A DNA stretch of 64,000 nucleotides. It comes from CBDDKZ01 sp965230415. Lineage in GTDB: Bacteria; Bacteroidota; Bacteroidia; Cytophagales; JAAEPT01. The first letter of the stretch is position 1. The number at the start of each line of letters is the position of its first letter. Both the position numbers and the translations under genes were made by a program. Below the pieces are notes generated by a model. It did no database searches and was not told the DNA's origin. It saw only the letters and a list, made by a program, of their open reading frames with translations. Positions 24,843 to 34,059 of the stretch are shown in pieces. The DNA is taken from the NCBI GenBank assembly GCA_965230415.1, contig CBDDKZ010000005.1, forward strand, positions 1,674,001-1,738,000. The letters run 5' to 3'.

Positions 24843-25351
24843 GATAAATGTTTTTTTAAATAGTCCAACAATTGTTTCTTTAGTCGTCCGATTTTGGTTC
24901 CGACGTTTGAGACCGACATTCCCAACAATTGGGCAATTTCCGCATGGCTATGTTCATCGAGATAAAGTAACATCAATGCTTTGTTCACCTTATTCAAGTT
25001 TTGAATAAAAGACTGCATCAATTGCAATTCTTCACTTTTATCTTCGGCATCTGCAATTGTCAGGTATACTGAATCTGCTTCCAGGCCCGATAAATATTTA
25101 GAGCGCACTTTTTGCTTTCTGTACGAGCTTATAGCAACATTGAGCGCTATACGATACATCCAGGTAGAAAACTTATAGTTGTTATCAAAGTGGTTGTATG
25201 ATGACCACAGCTGTAAGGTTATTTCCTGGATTAAATCTTCACGATCGGCATCATTGTTGGTATAGGCATGCACTACTTTGTAAATGATTCCTTTGTGCTG
25301 ATTTACTTTGTCGAGAAATTCCTCTTGCTTTGGATGGTTTTTTTCACTCAT
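24839..25351 (-). CDS. ECF-type RNA polymerase sigma factor
   Basis: 170 residues. Region 2 is seen in YKVVHAYTNNDADREDLIQE and FSTWMYRIALNVAISSYRKQ; region 4 in LLYLDEHSHAEIAQLLGMSV followed by SNVGTKIGRLKKQL. Directs RNA polymerase to a small set of promoters, usually in response to envelope or stress signals. First gene of the unit, with the membrane protein overlapping it. No promoter matching a known ECF group was identified. Confidence 0.92.
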   Translation of the reverse strand: MSEKNHPKQEEFLDKVNQHKGIIYKVVHAYTNNDADREDLIQEITLQLWSSYNHFDNNYKFSTWMYRIALNVAISSYRKQKVRSKYLSGLEADSVYLTIADAEDKSEELQLMQSFIQNLNKVNKALMLLYLDEHSHAEIAQLLGMSVSNVGTKIGRLKKQLLDYLKKHLS

Positions 25352-25480
25352 AGTGCGAAATTTCAGTGTTGATCATCTAATTATTCGCACAGCTTTATGA
25401 AAAATCACAAAAGGAGTAATTTTTTTTCTATAAAAAAATGTTGCTACTCAAAAATCAACAATAAACCGCCATTAAATCCA

Positions 25481-26998
25481 TTAAACTTCTTCTCTGCCTC
25501 TTATTTTGTCGAGGTAGCGGTTCAACTCGTTTTTTACAATTGGCAACAGGAATAAAAGACCGATTATATTGGGAAAACACATGGCTAATATCATGCAGTC
25601 TGAAAAGTCGATCACTGCACCAAGGCTTGCCGAGCTACCAACGATCACAAAGAGGCAGAAAATTACCTTGTAAATTGCTTCTGCGATCCTGCTTTTACCA
25701 AATATATAACTCCAGGCCTGCAAGCCATAATAACTCCAGGATATCATTGTTGAGAAGGCAAACAAAATTGCTGCAACCATAATGACGTAATTGGCTCCCG
25801 GGATAATCGTACTAAAAGCACTGGACGTCAATTCTATTCCTCCTAATCCACTACTATTGTCGTAACTACCGGTTATAATGAGGACAATAGCTGTCATTGT
25901 ACATACCACCACTGTATCTATAAACGGTTCCAGTAAGGACACAATTCCTTCGCTGGCCGCATAATCGGTACGTACAGCAGAATGTGCTATTGATGCGGAG
26001 CCTATCCCTGCTTCATTAGAAAATGCCGCTCTTTTTATTCCAACAATCATTACACCAACTATACCTCCAAAACCTGCTTTTGGAGTAAAGGCACCTTTGA
26101 AAATAAGGCCAAAGGCCTCTGGTATTTTCGTGAAATTGGCAAAAATAATGATAAGTGCTGCTAACACGTATATACCTACCATAAAGGGTACAATTTTATC
26201 GGTTACTTTGGCTATACTTTTTATCCCACCGATAATCACAACAGCTACCAATGCTGCCATTATTAAGCCAAAAAACCAGCCATTATCGGCAATCCAGGAA
26301 CCTTTAACTCCGTCGATACCTGAAAATTGTGAAAACGCCTGGTTGGCCTGAAACATGTTTCCACCTCCAAATGAACCAAGTATACATAACACGGCGAACA
26401 TCACAGCCAAAATCTGACCCAAAATTTTGAGTCCTTCACCCTTATCAGCCAATCCTTTACTTAGGTAATGCATAGGGCCACCATAAACGGTGCCATCTTC
26501 GGATATGGTTCTGAAACGTACTCCCAGCGTACACTCTACAAATTTAGAGGACATTCCGAGTAATCCTGCCAGTATCATCCAAAACGTAGCTCCTGGACCA
26601 CCAAGTGAAATTGCTGCAGCTACACCGGCTATATTTCCTAATCCAACTGTACCCGACAACGCCGCTGTCAAAGCCTGGAAATGAGAAACCTCTCCATGAC
26701 TGCTCTTATCGTCGTATTTTCCTCTTACTATATTTATTGCTGTTGTGAACAAACGGATATTAACAAAACGAAAATAGATAGTAAAGAAGATAGCTCCTGC
26801 TAACAACCATATGATGATAAATGGAATACTCACCTCATTTCCTCCAATGTTGAATTTAAAGGAATAGAAAACAATCGACGCTACGACTTCTGTTACACTG
26901 GCAAATTTATCGTTTATAATCTCATCAAGACTTTTTTCTGCGGCGTAGGTACTCATGCTGAGTACGAGACCGCAGAATAGTAAAAAAGCTTTTTTCAT
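25481..26998 (-). CDS. Sodium:alanine/glycine symporter (AGCS family)
   Basis: 505 residues. After a cleavable-looking N-terminal signal (FLLFCGLVLSMSTYAA), the AGCS core has the signatures LSGTVGLGNIAGVAAAISLG, FWMILAGLLGMSSKFVEC, YGGPMHYLSKGL and SNEAGIGSASIAHSAV, with about 11 membrane helices. It imports alanine or glycine with Na+. The gene's start codon abuts the stop of the upstream RmlD-like gene, so they may be transcribed together, though no functional link is evident. Confidence 0.9.
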   Translation of the reverse strand: MKKAFLLFCGLVLSMSTYAAEKSLDEIINDKFASVTEVVASIVFYSFKFNIGGNEVSIPFIIIWLLAGAIFFTIYFRFVNIRLFTTAINIVRGKYDDKSSHGEVSHFQALTAALSGTVGLGNIAGVAAAISLGGPGATFWMILAGLLGMSSKFVECTLGVRFRTISEDGTVYGGPMHYLSKGLADKGEGLKILGQILAVMFAVLCILGSFGGGNMFQANQAFSQFSGIDGVKGSWIADNGWFFGLIMAALVAVVIIGGIKSIAKVTDKIVPFMVGIYVLAALIIIFANFTKIPEAFGLIFKGAFTPKAGFGGIVGVMIVGIKRAAFSNEAGIGSASIAHSAVRTDYAASEGIVSLLEPFIDTVVVCTMTAIVLIITGSYDNSSGLGGIELTSSAFSTIIPGANYVIMVAAILFAFSTMISWSYYGLQAWSYIFGKSRIAEAIYKVIFCLFVIVGSSASLGAVIDFSDCMILAMCFPNIIGLLFLLPIVKNELNRYLDKIRGREEV

Positions 26999-27906
26999 TA
27001 GTTTAATTTTTGTATTTGTTCATTCAAAATCCGGATGCCGTCTTCAAAAGAATGTGGTTTATAATCGAGGTCTTTTTCAGCTTTGTCAAGAATAAATCCT
27101 GTTTTTGCCGGGCGTTTGGCTTTTTGCTGGAATTTAGACCCATCAGTTTCGTTTATAAGCGATTTGTCAAGGTCGAAAAAATCTGCTGTGGCAATGGCCA
27201 TATCGTAAGGGGAAAGGAGTTCCTTCCCTGAAATATTATAAATACCCTCTGCTTCTTTTTTCACGATCAGGTAACAACCCATGGCCAAATCTTCTGCCAG
27301 TGTTGGTGTACGCCACTGGTCATTCACTATTTGCAATTCCTTTCCTTGTTCAAGGCTATTTTTTACCCAAAGAATAATGTTAGAACGGCTCATGCCTTCG
27401 GTAATACCATAAACAAGAACGGTACGGGCAATAGCCCATTTCAGGGTACTTGCTTTTACTATTTCCTCACCTTTCAGCTTACTTTCTCCATAATAACTGA
27501 GCGGATTAGGTGTAGCATCTTCTTTGTAAGGACCATCGGCACCATCAAAAATAAAATCGGTAGAAACGGCACACAGAAAGGCATCGTGGGTCTTACATGC
27601 ATCCACTATATACTGAACAGCATGTACATTCATTTGATCGCAGGCCACTTTATCTTCTTCGCACTGATCTACATTGGTCATGGCAGCACCATGAATAACA
27701 TACTCCGGCTTATATTGGTTAAATACGCGTAGAACATCTTCCTTGCGGGTAATGTCCATCGACTCATAAGTATAACCCTTTTGATCAGACATCCGGTTTT
27801 CTCCACGTGATGTAGCTATCAGTTCGTATTCATTGGCATCTCTAATGAGTTTCACCAACTTCTGACCCAAAAGTCCGTTACTTCCTGTAATTAATATTTT
27901 TTTCAT
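26998..27906 (-). CDS. dTDP-4-dehydrorhamnose reductase-like SDR protein (RmlD family)
   Basis: 302 residues of the extended short-chain dehydrogenase fold. The nucleotide-binding ITGSNGLLGQKLVKLI is at the N terminus; the active site shows VSTDFIFDG and SYYGESKLKGEEIV with the Tyr-x3-Lys pair. RmlD-type proteins reduce dTDP-4-keto-rhamnose, but no other rhamnose genes are nearby, so the real substrate may be another nucleotide sugar or it may be a sugar-modifying reductase of general metabolism. Confidence 0.82.
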   Translation of the reverse strand: MKKILITGSNGLLGQKLVKLIRDANEYELIATSRGENRMSDQKGYTYESMDITRKEDVLRVFNQYKPEYVIHGAAMTNVDQCEEDKVACDQMNVHAVQYIVDACKTHDAFLCAVSTDFIFDGADGPYKEDATPNPLSYYGESKLKGEEIVKASTLKWAIARTVLVYGITEGMSRSNIILWVKNSLEQGKELQIVNDQWRTPTLAEDLAMGCYLIVKKEAEGIYNISGKELLSPYDMAIATADFFDLDKSLINETDGSKFQQKAKRPAKTGFILDKAEKDLDYKPHSFEDGIRILNEQIQKLN

Positions 27907-27915
27907 GGTGATGGA

Positions 27916-28827
27916 TTATTTGGTGTATTGATAACCGGTTATTTTCATGATTTTTTTCTTAGGCATTTCTTTAACAGCTACTTGCATCATGATATCTTTT
28001 TGAGGGCGATCTCCCCTATTTGTAGGCTGATCTGCAATTTTGTCTATTACCTCCAGGCCCTTAATTACTTCTCCAAATACGGTATACTGATTGTCGAGGT
28101 GCGGAGCTCCTCCCAGGTTAACGTAAGCATTTTTTGCCTCCTCAGACATTGGAACCAGTTTTTCGGCACTTGCCGCTTCGGCTTTTGCCTGATATACTTT
28201 CACCAGGCTGTCCACGGCGTGTGCATTGGCTTCTTGCTGGTATTTTCTAAATAGGTCCAGTATTTCTTTATGCTCAGGTTTGAATACATACTCTTGAAGC
28301 ATTTTCCCTTGTTGTTGCTTTATAAGCTGGTCGGCCATTTGTTCTACACGCTGCTGCGTCATTTTTTTTCCCTGTACAATGTAAAACTGGCTCCCTGATG
28401 AATTGCGTTTCGGATTTGCCTGATCGCCAAGGCGTGCGGCGGAAAAAGCTCCTTTTTTATGATAGTAGTGTGGTAGAATTTCAGCGTCAATGGTGTAACC
28501 GGGGCCTCCCGAACCGAGGCGTTTGTCGGGAGCGGCGTTTTTTGATTCCGGATCGCCACCCTGAATCATAAACCCTTTGATTACCCGGTGAAACAACAGG
28601 CTGTCATAAAAACCTTCATTCGCCAATTTGATAAAGTTTTCTTTATGTTTTGGTGTATCATCGTACAATATGGCATACATTTCACCAAAACTTGTTTTTA
28701 TAGTAACCAGGTGATCTTTACCCTTCACTTTTACCTTCGTTCCTTTTCCGTCCTGAGCATAGCCTGTGCTCGTAAAAAGCAGTACTATTAAAAATAAAAT
28801 AAACCGACGATTTAGTGATGTAAACAT
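27916..28827 (-). CDS. Exported cyclophilin-type peptidyl-prolyl isomerase
   Basis: About 303 residues from Met at 28827, which starts a signal peptide (RRFILFLIVLLFTSTGYAQ). Catalyses cis-trans isomerisation of proline bonds in the periplasm. Cyclophilin core: FIKLANEGFYDSLLFHRVIK, GFMIQGGDPESKN, KKGAFSAARLGDQANPKRNS and SGSQFYIVQGKK. An insertion of about 90 mostly helical residues splits the core before NQYTVFGEVIKGLEVIDKIA. Its paralogue lies directly upstream in the same orientation, so this is a tandem duplication. Confidence 0.88.
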   Translation of the reverse strand: MFTSLNRRFILFLIVLLFTSTGYAQDGKGTKVKVKGKDHLVTIKTSFGEMYAILYDDTPKHKENFIKLANEGFYDSLLFHRVIKGFMIQGGDPESKNAAPDKRLGSGGPGYTIDAEILPHYYHKKGAFSAARLGDQANPKRNSSGSQFYIVQGKKMTQQRVEQMADQLIKQQQGKMLQEYVFKPEHKEILDLFRKYQQEANAHAVDSLVKVYQAKAEAASAEKLVPMSEEAKNAYVNLGGAPHLDNQYTVFGEVIKGLEVIDKIADQPTNRGDRPQKDIMMQVAVKEMPKKKIMKITGYQYTK

Positions 28828-28912
28828 AGTGATATATGATTTTAGCAAATGTAAAAATTTTTCCACGTCTGGCAAAAGACCATGGTTTCCTTGCCAGACG
28901 CGGATAAGCTAC

Positions 28913-29869
28913 CTAGCTTTTGTATTTATATCCGGTAAGCTCCTGAATTTCACCTTTGGTTTTTTCTTCGAGGCTTACTTTCATCTTTATGTCCTTTTCA
29001 GGTCTGTCTCCCGGTAATGTAGGCTGAGTCGCTATTTTATCAATAACTTCCAGCCCTTTAATTACCTGACCAAATACGGTGTAGTTACCATCGAGATGAG
29101 GTGCTCCGCCTTCAGATGTATATAATTCCATGGCACCTTCTGCCAGTTTGGGAAGTTCAACACCTTCCAACGCTTTTGGTTTTACAATGTTGATAATACT
29201 ATCCAGTGTTCTTACATCTTGTGCATGTTGTGCCGCTTGTACCTGAGCCATCAACTGCGCATTCTCAGGTTTCAACAAATATTGCTGGATGTGGCCAAAC
29301 TCTTCATATTGTGCCATTTGTTGTTCCAGCATAGCCATTTCCTGTGCCTGATATGTTTTACCTTGCACAACATAGAACTGGCTACCCGATGATCTGCGTT
29401 GCGGATTCATTTGATCTCCAAGCCGAGCTGCCGATAAGGCTCCTTTTTTATGAAAGAATTGTGGTTTGATCTCTGCTTCTATAGTATACCCGGGGCCACC
29501 AGCTCCGAGGTGTTTGTCTGCCGGTGCATCTTTCGAATCGGGGTCGCCACCCTGAATCATAAATTCTTTTATCACTCTGTGAAACAATAAATCATCGTAA
29601 AAACCTTCTTTTGCAAGCTTAATGAAATTCTCCTTATGCTTTGGAGTCTCATCGTAAAGTATGGCATACATGTCTCCAAAATCGGTGCTGATTTTTACAA
29701 GCTCATCTTTCTCGCTTAAATCAACATTCACCGCAGCTTCTGTACCGTTTTCATCTTCCACACCCTTTTCGGCAGCACCTTCCTCCTTAGTAGCGGTATC
29801 GTTACACGCCACCAGACTTAGCGCCACCATTACAAACAAAAGTTTGCTCCATAGTTTCATATTCATCAT
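28913..29869 (-). CDS. Lipoprotein cyclophilin-type peptidyl-prolyl isomerase
   Basis: 318 residues with a lipoprotein signal (LLFVMVALSLVAC), so it is membrane-tethered, unlike its soluble-looking paralogue downstream. The core has LLFHRVIKEFMIQGGDPDSK, ALSAARLGDQMNPQRR and SGSQFYVVQGKTY, with a Gln/Ala/Met-rich helical insertion (MAMLEQQMAQYEEFGHIQQY) of about 90 residues before NYTVFGQVIKGLEVIDKIAT. Prolyl isomerase in the envelope. The insertion differs most between the two copies and may bind different clients (inference). Follows hemC by 19 bp. Confidence 0.88.
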   Translation of the reverse strand: MMNMKLWSKLLFVMVALSLVACNDTATKEEGAAEKGVEDENGTEAAVNVDLSEKDELVKISTDFGDMYAILYDETPKHKENFIKLAKEGFYDDLLFHRVIKEFMIQGGDPDSKDAPADKHLGAGGPGYTIEAEIKPQFFHKKGALSAARLGDQMNPQRRSSGSQFYVVQGKTYQAQEMAMLEQQMAQYEEFGHIQQYLLKPENAQLMAQVQAAQHAQDVRTLDSIINIVKPKALEGVELPKLAEGAMELYTSEGGAPHLDGNYTVFGQVIKGLEVIDKIATQPTLPGDRPEKDIKMKVSLEEKTKGEIQELTGYKYKS

Positions 29870-29888
29870 TTTTATCCTGTTTATTCGG

Positions 29889-30812
29889 TTATAAGTTCAT
29901 TTTAATCTTTTCAAGAATTGCTGCTCCTCCGGATTCCAACACCTCTTTAGCCAATTTGTCACCAGTTGCTACGGCCTCACCGACAACACTGGTCTTGGTT
30001 TTTTTCACGAGCTGCTTGCCTTCAAGATCTATAATTCCGGCATCAACAAGCAGTTCTTCACCTTCTAAACGTGCATGGCAAAACGTTGGTATACTACATC
30101 CACCATTCATCGTTTTGAGATAGGCACGTTCGGCACTCAAAGCAAGCTCTGCATCCTGATTATTGCAGCAAGCTCTTATTCTCTCAATGGTTTGCTGACC
30201 CAATCTTTCGGGGCATGCTTCTATAGTTACACAACCCTGTCCTGTGGGAGGTGTAAATGTATTTAAAGGCAGCTGTTCCACGATATAATCATGCATTCCC
30301 ATGCGGTGCACTCCTGCGTAGGCCAAGATCATTGCATCGCATTGCCCATCTTTCATTTTCTGGAAACGTGTTTGCAGGTTGCCCCTCATATCAGTAATGG
30401 TGAGCTGCGGGTAATAGTACTTTAAGAGTGCCACTCGCCTTGTCGATGACGTTCCGACAATCATATCTTTGCTTAAACTACAATCTTTGTGAAAACTTAC
30501 CAGCACATCATTTGCCGTCTCACGTTCTGTAAAAGCAATAAGTTCGAGTCCTTCTTCCAGGCTTGAGGGCATATCTTTGGCGCTATGCACGGCAATATCA
30601 AGGCTTCCATCTCGCAGGCCAGCTTCAAGTTCTTCCGTAAAAACGCCTTTACTTCCTATTTTAGACAATTGGCGATCCAGTATTTTATCACCTTTCGTTT
30701 CCATTGGTACGAGTTCTACTTCCATTCCCCCTGCTTTAAGCAGTTGAGCAATATACTCGGCCTGCCACATGGCCAACTTACTCGAACGGGTACCAATTTT
30801 AATTTTCGTCAT
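29889..30812 (-). CDS. hemC: Hydroxymethylbilane synthase (porphobilinogen deaminase)
   Basis: 307 residues. Joins four porphobilinogen units into hydroxymethylbilane in heme synthesis. N-terminal KIGTRSSKLAMWQAEYIAQL, the DGSLDIAVHSAKDMPS segment with the catalytic Asp region, TSSTRRVALLKYYYP, and AYLKTMNGGCSIPT carrying the Cys that holds the dipyrromethane cofactor. Complete and of usual length. Lies 3 bp after the polymerase delta' gene; the other heme genes are not in the window. Confidence 0.95.
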   Translation of the reverse strand: MTKIKIGTRSSKLAMWQAEYIAQLLKAGGMEVELVPMETKGDKILDRQLSKIGSKGVFTEELEAGLRDGSLDIAVHSAKDMPSSLEEGLELIAFTERETANDVLVSFHKDCSLSKDMIVGTSSTRRVALLKYYYPQLTITDMRGNLQTRFQKMKDGQCDAMILAYAGVHRMGMHDYIVEQLPLNTFTPPTGQGCVTIEACPERLGQQTIERIRACCNNQDAELALSAERAYLKTMNGGCSIPTFCHARLEGEELLVDAGIIDLEGKQLVKKTKTSVVGEAVATGDKLAKEVLESGGAAILEKIKMNL

Positions 30813-30815
30813 ATA

Positions 30816-31934
30816 CTATTTTTTAAGTACTTGAGTCAGTTGTAACGATAAGTTCATAAAGGTTATTTTGGGACTGGCATTGCGCTCTACGTGATAAGAA
30901 GCCTCACCAAGCATATCGCTAATAAGCGGAACTTTATCTATAGTTACTACTTTGGCAAAGCCATCCACAAACTTTTTCTCATCATCGAGCAGCCGTTTTA
31001 AACTGTCGGTTTGACTGTGAAAAAGGAGCAACTCCCTCATAATATTTATACCATATTGAAAAAGCGCTTTTTGATTTTCTTTGGAAAACGTCTGAAAAGT
31101 ATCTGCCATTTCCACCAGGTCGTTCAGAGATCGCGAAAAGCATGCTCGCATCCAGTTACGAAATAACTCATGGCTCGAGTCAGAAAGGTCTTCACTCAAT
31201 TTAATTGCCAGATTCAGGTTGCCATCAGCGAGGCTTATAGCTTTTTGAATCATTTCTTCATCGACATTCCTGTTTTTTAGATACCCACCAATTTCTTCAT
31301 CGCTAAATCGTGGTATATTCACTAACTGACACCTTGAAAGGATTGTTGTAAGATTTTTATCTTTATCGTTCGTTACAAGCAAAAAAATGGTCTTTTCAGG
31401 TGGCTCTTCGAGTACTTTCAATATTGAATTGGCAGCAGACTGGTTCATTAATTCTGGTAACCAAATCAATACTATCTTAAATTCACTTTCGAAGGCTTTA
31501 AGGGTTATACCCTTAATAATTTCACGTCCTTCATCTACAGAAATAATGCATTGTTTGTTTTCCGCTTCAATGTAATTGGACCAATCTGATAGATTACGAT
31601 ACGGATTTTCTTTTAAGAAGGTCCGCCATGAGGCCTTTACTTCGGCGGCATGTTTTTCTTTATCCTTTGAAGCTACGCTATAATTTGGAAACGTGAAGTG
31701 AACATCGGGATGTACGCCATTGATCATCTTGCGGCATGACGGGCAGGTACCACAAGCGTCATTTTCCTGGCGGTTTTCGCAGTTGAGGTATGTTGCGTAG
31801 GCCAATGCCAAAGCAAGATTGGCTGTTCCCTCCTTTCCCATAAATAGTTGGGCATGCGCTACATGGCCACTATTAATCGCCTTAATAAGATGTTCTTTGG
31901 ATTCGTTCAGCCCTATGATATTCGAAAACAACAT
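30816..31934 (-). CDS. holB: DNA polymerase III delta' subunit (clamp-loader)
   Basis: 372 residues, AAA+ fold. Starts FSNIIGLNESKEHLIKAINS, with a zinc-binding group (CENRQENDACGTCPSCRKM) and sensor-like SANSILKVLEEPPEKTIFLL, then TTILSRCQLVNIPRFSDEEI. The P-loop is degenerate (MGKEGTANLALA), as expected for delta', which does not hydrolyse ATP. Part of the complex that loads the sliding clamp on DNA. Upstream of hemC with a 3-bp gap. Confidence 0.88.
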   Translation of the reverse strand: MLFSNIIGLNESKEHLIKAINSGHVAHAQLFMGKEGTANLALALAYATYLNCENRQENDACGTCPSCRKMINGVHPDVHFTFPNYSVASKDKEKHAAEVKASWRTFLKENPYRNLSDWSNYIEAENKQCIISVDEGREIIKGITLKAFESEFKIVLIWLPELMNQSAANSILKVLEEPPEKTIFLLVTNDKDKNLTTILSRCQLVNIPRFSDEEIGGYLKNRNVDEEMIQKAISLADGNLNLAIKLSEDLSDSSHELFRNWMRACFSRSLNDLVEMADTFQTFSKENQKALFQYGINIMRELLLFHSQTDSLKRLLDDEKKFVDGFAKVVTIDKVPLISDMLGEASYHVERNASPKITFMNLSLQLTQVLKK

Positions 31935-32025
31935 GTGGCCGAAATTACATTAGTTTAATGGAAGAGTAAAGGGAATAACGATGATATTTTGTAAAGAGTA
32001 CCCACTAGTAGCGCTAAATCGTAGC

Positions 32026-32562
32026 CTAATCGAAGTTTTCCAGAAAAACTTCAATATTACGTTTCAATTCATTGCGTTGTACATCGTCAACAATCTGACC
32101 ATTAACAAAATTATCGTTAAATGAAGGCAAGCTGTATTGTGCCACTATTTGAGCATTGTGACGGGGAAACCTCGAAGCGGCAGCCTGCATAACACCTACA
32201 CCGCCACGTCCGCCAGGTGATGTACTCATAAGCAGCATTGCTTTGCCTTTCCAGGTCGACTTGCCATCAATTCGCGACATCCAATCGAATGCATTCTTGA
32301 ATACCGCCGTGTAAGTCCCGTTATGCTCAGCCAAGGATAATATGATGCCATCTGATTCTTCAATTTTCCGCAGCAGCGATTGTACATTTTCCGGAAACCC
32401 TTCTTCTTTTTCCAAATCAATACTATAAATGGGAAGCGGGTAGTCATTCAGGTCAATTATTTCAACCGAATGGTGCTCTATAAGTGAAGCAGAATAGGTC
32501 ACAAGTTGCTTGTTGATGGAATTTTTACTGTTACTACCTGCAAATGCTAAGAATTTTGCCAT
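32026..32562 (-). CDS. NAD(P)H-dependent FMN reductase
   Basis: 178 residues of flavodoxin-like fold. FMN phosphate loop FAGSNSKNSINKQLV at the N terminus and the flavin-ring contact SLAEHNGTYTAVFKNAFDWM. Reduces FMN or small acceptors with NAD(P)H; the substrate is unknown. Divergent from radA, with about 100 bp between their starts. Confidence 0.87.
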   Translation of the reverse strand: MAKFLAFAGSNSKNSINKQLVTYSASLIEHHSVEIIDLNDYPLPIYSIDLEKEEGFPENVQSLLRKIEESDGIILSLAEHNGTYTAVFKNAFDWMSRIDGKSTWKGKAMLLMSTSPGGRGGVGVMQAAASRFPRHNAQIVAQYSLPSFNDNFVNGQIVDDVQRNELKRNIEVFLENFD

Positions 32563-32665
32563 TGCGTATTGTTTTATTTATAAACAGTCAAACTTAGTTG
32601 AGGGTTTCATTATTAATTCGAAAGGCAATGTTTTTTATTCAGGGTTACAGTTTGTAATTTCCGTC

Positions 32666-34033
32666 ATGGCTAAAGTCAAATCATCTTATTTTTGTCAAAA
32701 TTGCGGTTACAACTCTCCAAAATGGCAGGGAAAATGCCCCTCTTGTCAACAATGGAATACTTTTGTTGAGGAGATTGTACAGAAGGAAGATAAAAAGCCT
32801 GGAACATGGAAATCAAACTCCAGCCAAAAGGCCAACAAACCTCAACACATACAAACAATAAGTTCGAGCAATTACGAGCGCATGGCAACTCACGACGCCG
32901 AGCTCGACAGAGTACTGGGTGGAGGTATAGTTCCAGGCTCTCTGGTGTTGATTGGCGGTGAACCGGGTATTGGTAAATCGACACTCATGCTTCAGTTGGC
33001 ACTAAAATCGGCCAGTAAAGTGCTTTATGTTTCAGGAGAAGAAAGCGAAACACAAATAAAAATGCGCGCCGAACGCATTGACATCAATTCTGATAATTGC
33101 TATATACTCACAGAAACAAATACACAAAACATTTTCAAGCAAATAGAAATCCTTGAACCTGAATTGCTGATTATCGATTCCATCCAAACATTACAATCGG
33201 TTTACATCGAATCGGCTGCTGGGAGTATTTCACAGGTGCGTGAGTGTACAGCCGAATTAATGAAATTTGCCAAGGAGAGCTCTATACCGGTGGTACTTAT
33301 CGGACATATTACCAAAGAAGGTGCCCTGGCCGGACCAAAAGTATTGGAGCACATGGTGGACACGGTCTTACAATTTGAAGGAGACCGGCATCTTGCTTAT
33401 CGCTTGCTGCGCACCACGAAAAACCGCTTTGGTTCCACTTCCGAATTAGGTATTTATGAGATGCAAGGCCATGGCTTAAGAGAAGTAAGCAACCCCTCGG
33501 AGATTTTAATAACTCAACGCGATATGGCCACAAGTGGTGTCAGTATTGCTGCCACGCAAGAAGGAAACAGGCCTCTAATGGTCGAAATACAAGCGCTGGT
33601 TAGCAATGCAACCTATGGTACACCTCAACGGACAAGCACTGGCTTCGACGCAAAAAGACTAAATATGCTCTTGGCTGTTCTGGAAAAGCGTGGAGGATTC
33701 CGTCTGGGCAATCAGGATGTTTTTTTAAATATCGCCGGCGGCATAAAAGTAGAAGATCCGGCGGTAGACCTCGCAATTTGTATGGCCATCGTGTCGTCTT
33801 ATGAGGAACTACCAATACCTGAAAACTGCTGTTTTGTAGGTGAAGTAGGGCTGGGAGGAGAAATAAGAGCCGTAAACCGTATTGAAACGCGAGTGGCTGA
33901 AGCAGAAAAGTTGGGTTTTGAAAAGGTTTTTCTTTCTCGATACAATAAATCTGCACTTATTCAGGAGAATAAAAATATACAGGTAATATGGGTCTCCAAG
34001 TTAAATGACGTTTTGTCTGAATTGTTTGGATGA
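32666..34033 (+). CDS. radA: DNA repair protein RadA
   Basis: About 455 residues from Met at 32666; the frame is open far upstream, but only this start gives the normal N terminus. C4 zinc finger (CQNCGYNSPKWQGKCPSC), RecA-like core with Walker A GGEPGIGKST, the RadA motif LRTTKNRFGSTSELGIYEM, and a C-terminal Lon-like domain (DVFLNIAGGIKVEDPAVDLA). Helps branch migration and processing of recombination intermediates. The next gene begins at or just after its stop. Confidence 0.95.
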   Translation: MAKVKSSYFCQNCGYNSPKWQGKCPSCQQWNTFVEEIVQKEDKKPGTWKSNSSQKANKPQHIQTISSSNYERMATHDAELDRVLGGGIVPGSLVLIGGEPGIGKSTLMLQLALKSASKVLYVSGEESETQIKMRAERIDINSDNCYILTETNTQNIFKQIEILEPELLIIDSIQTLQSVYIESAAGSISQVRECTAELMKFAKESSIPVVLIGHITKEGALAGPKVLEHMVDTVLQFEGDRHLAYRLLRTTKNRFGSTSELGIYEMQGHGLREVSNPSEILITQRDMATSGVSIAATQEGNRPLMVEIQALVSNATYGTPQRTSTGFDAKRLNMLLAVLEKRGGFRLGNQDVFLNIAGGIKVEDPAVDLAICMAIVSSYEELPIPENCCFVGEVGLGGEIRAVNRIETRVAEAEKLGFEKVFLSRYNKSALIQENKNIQVIWVSKLNDVLSELFG

Positions 34034-34059
34034 GTCTCCACTTTTATTATTTTCATGGT

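Noticed and set aside
26998..27906. Rhamnose biosynthesis locus
   Set aside because: Only an RmlD-like gene is present; no rmlA, rmlB or rmlC nearby.
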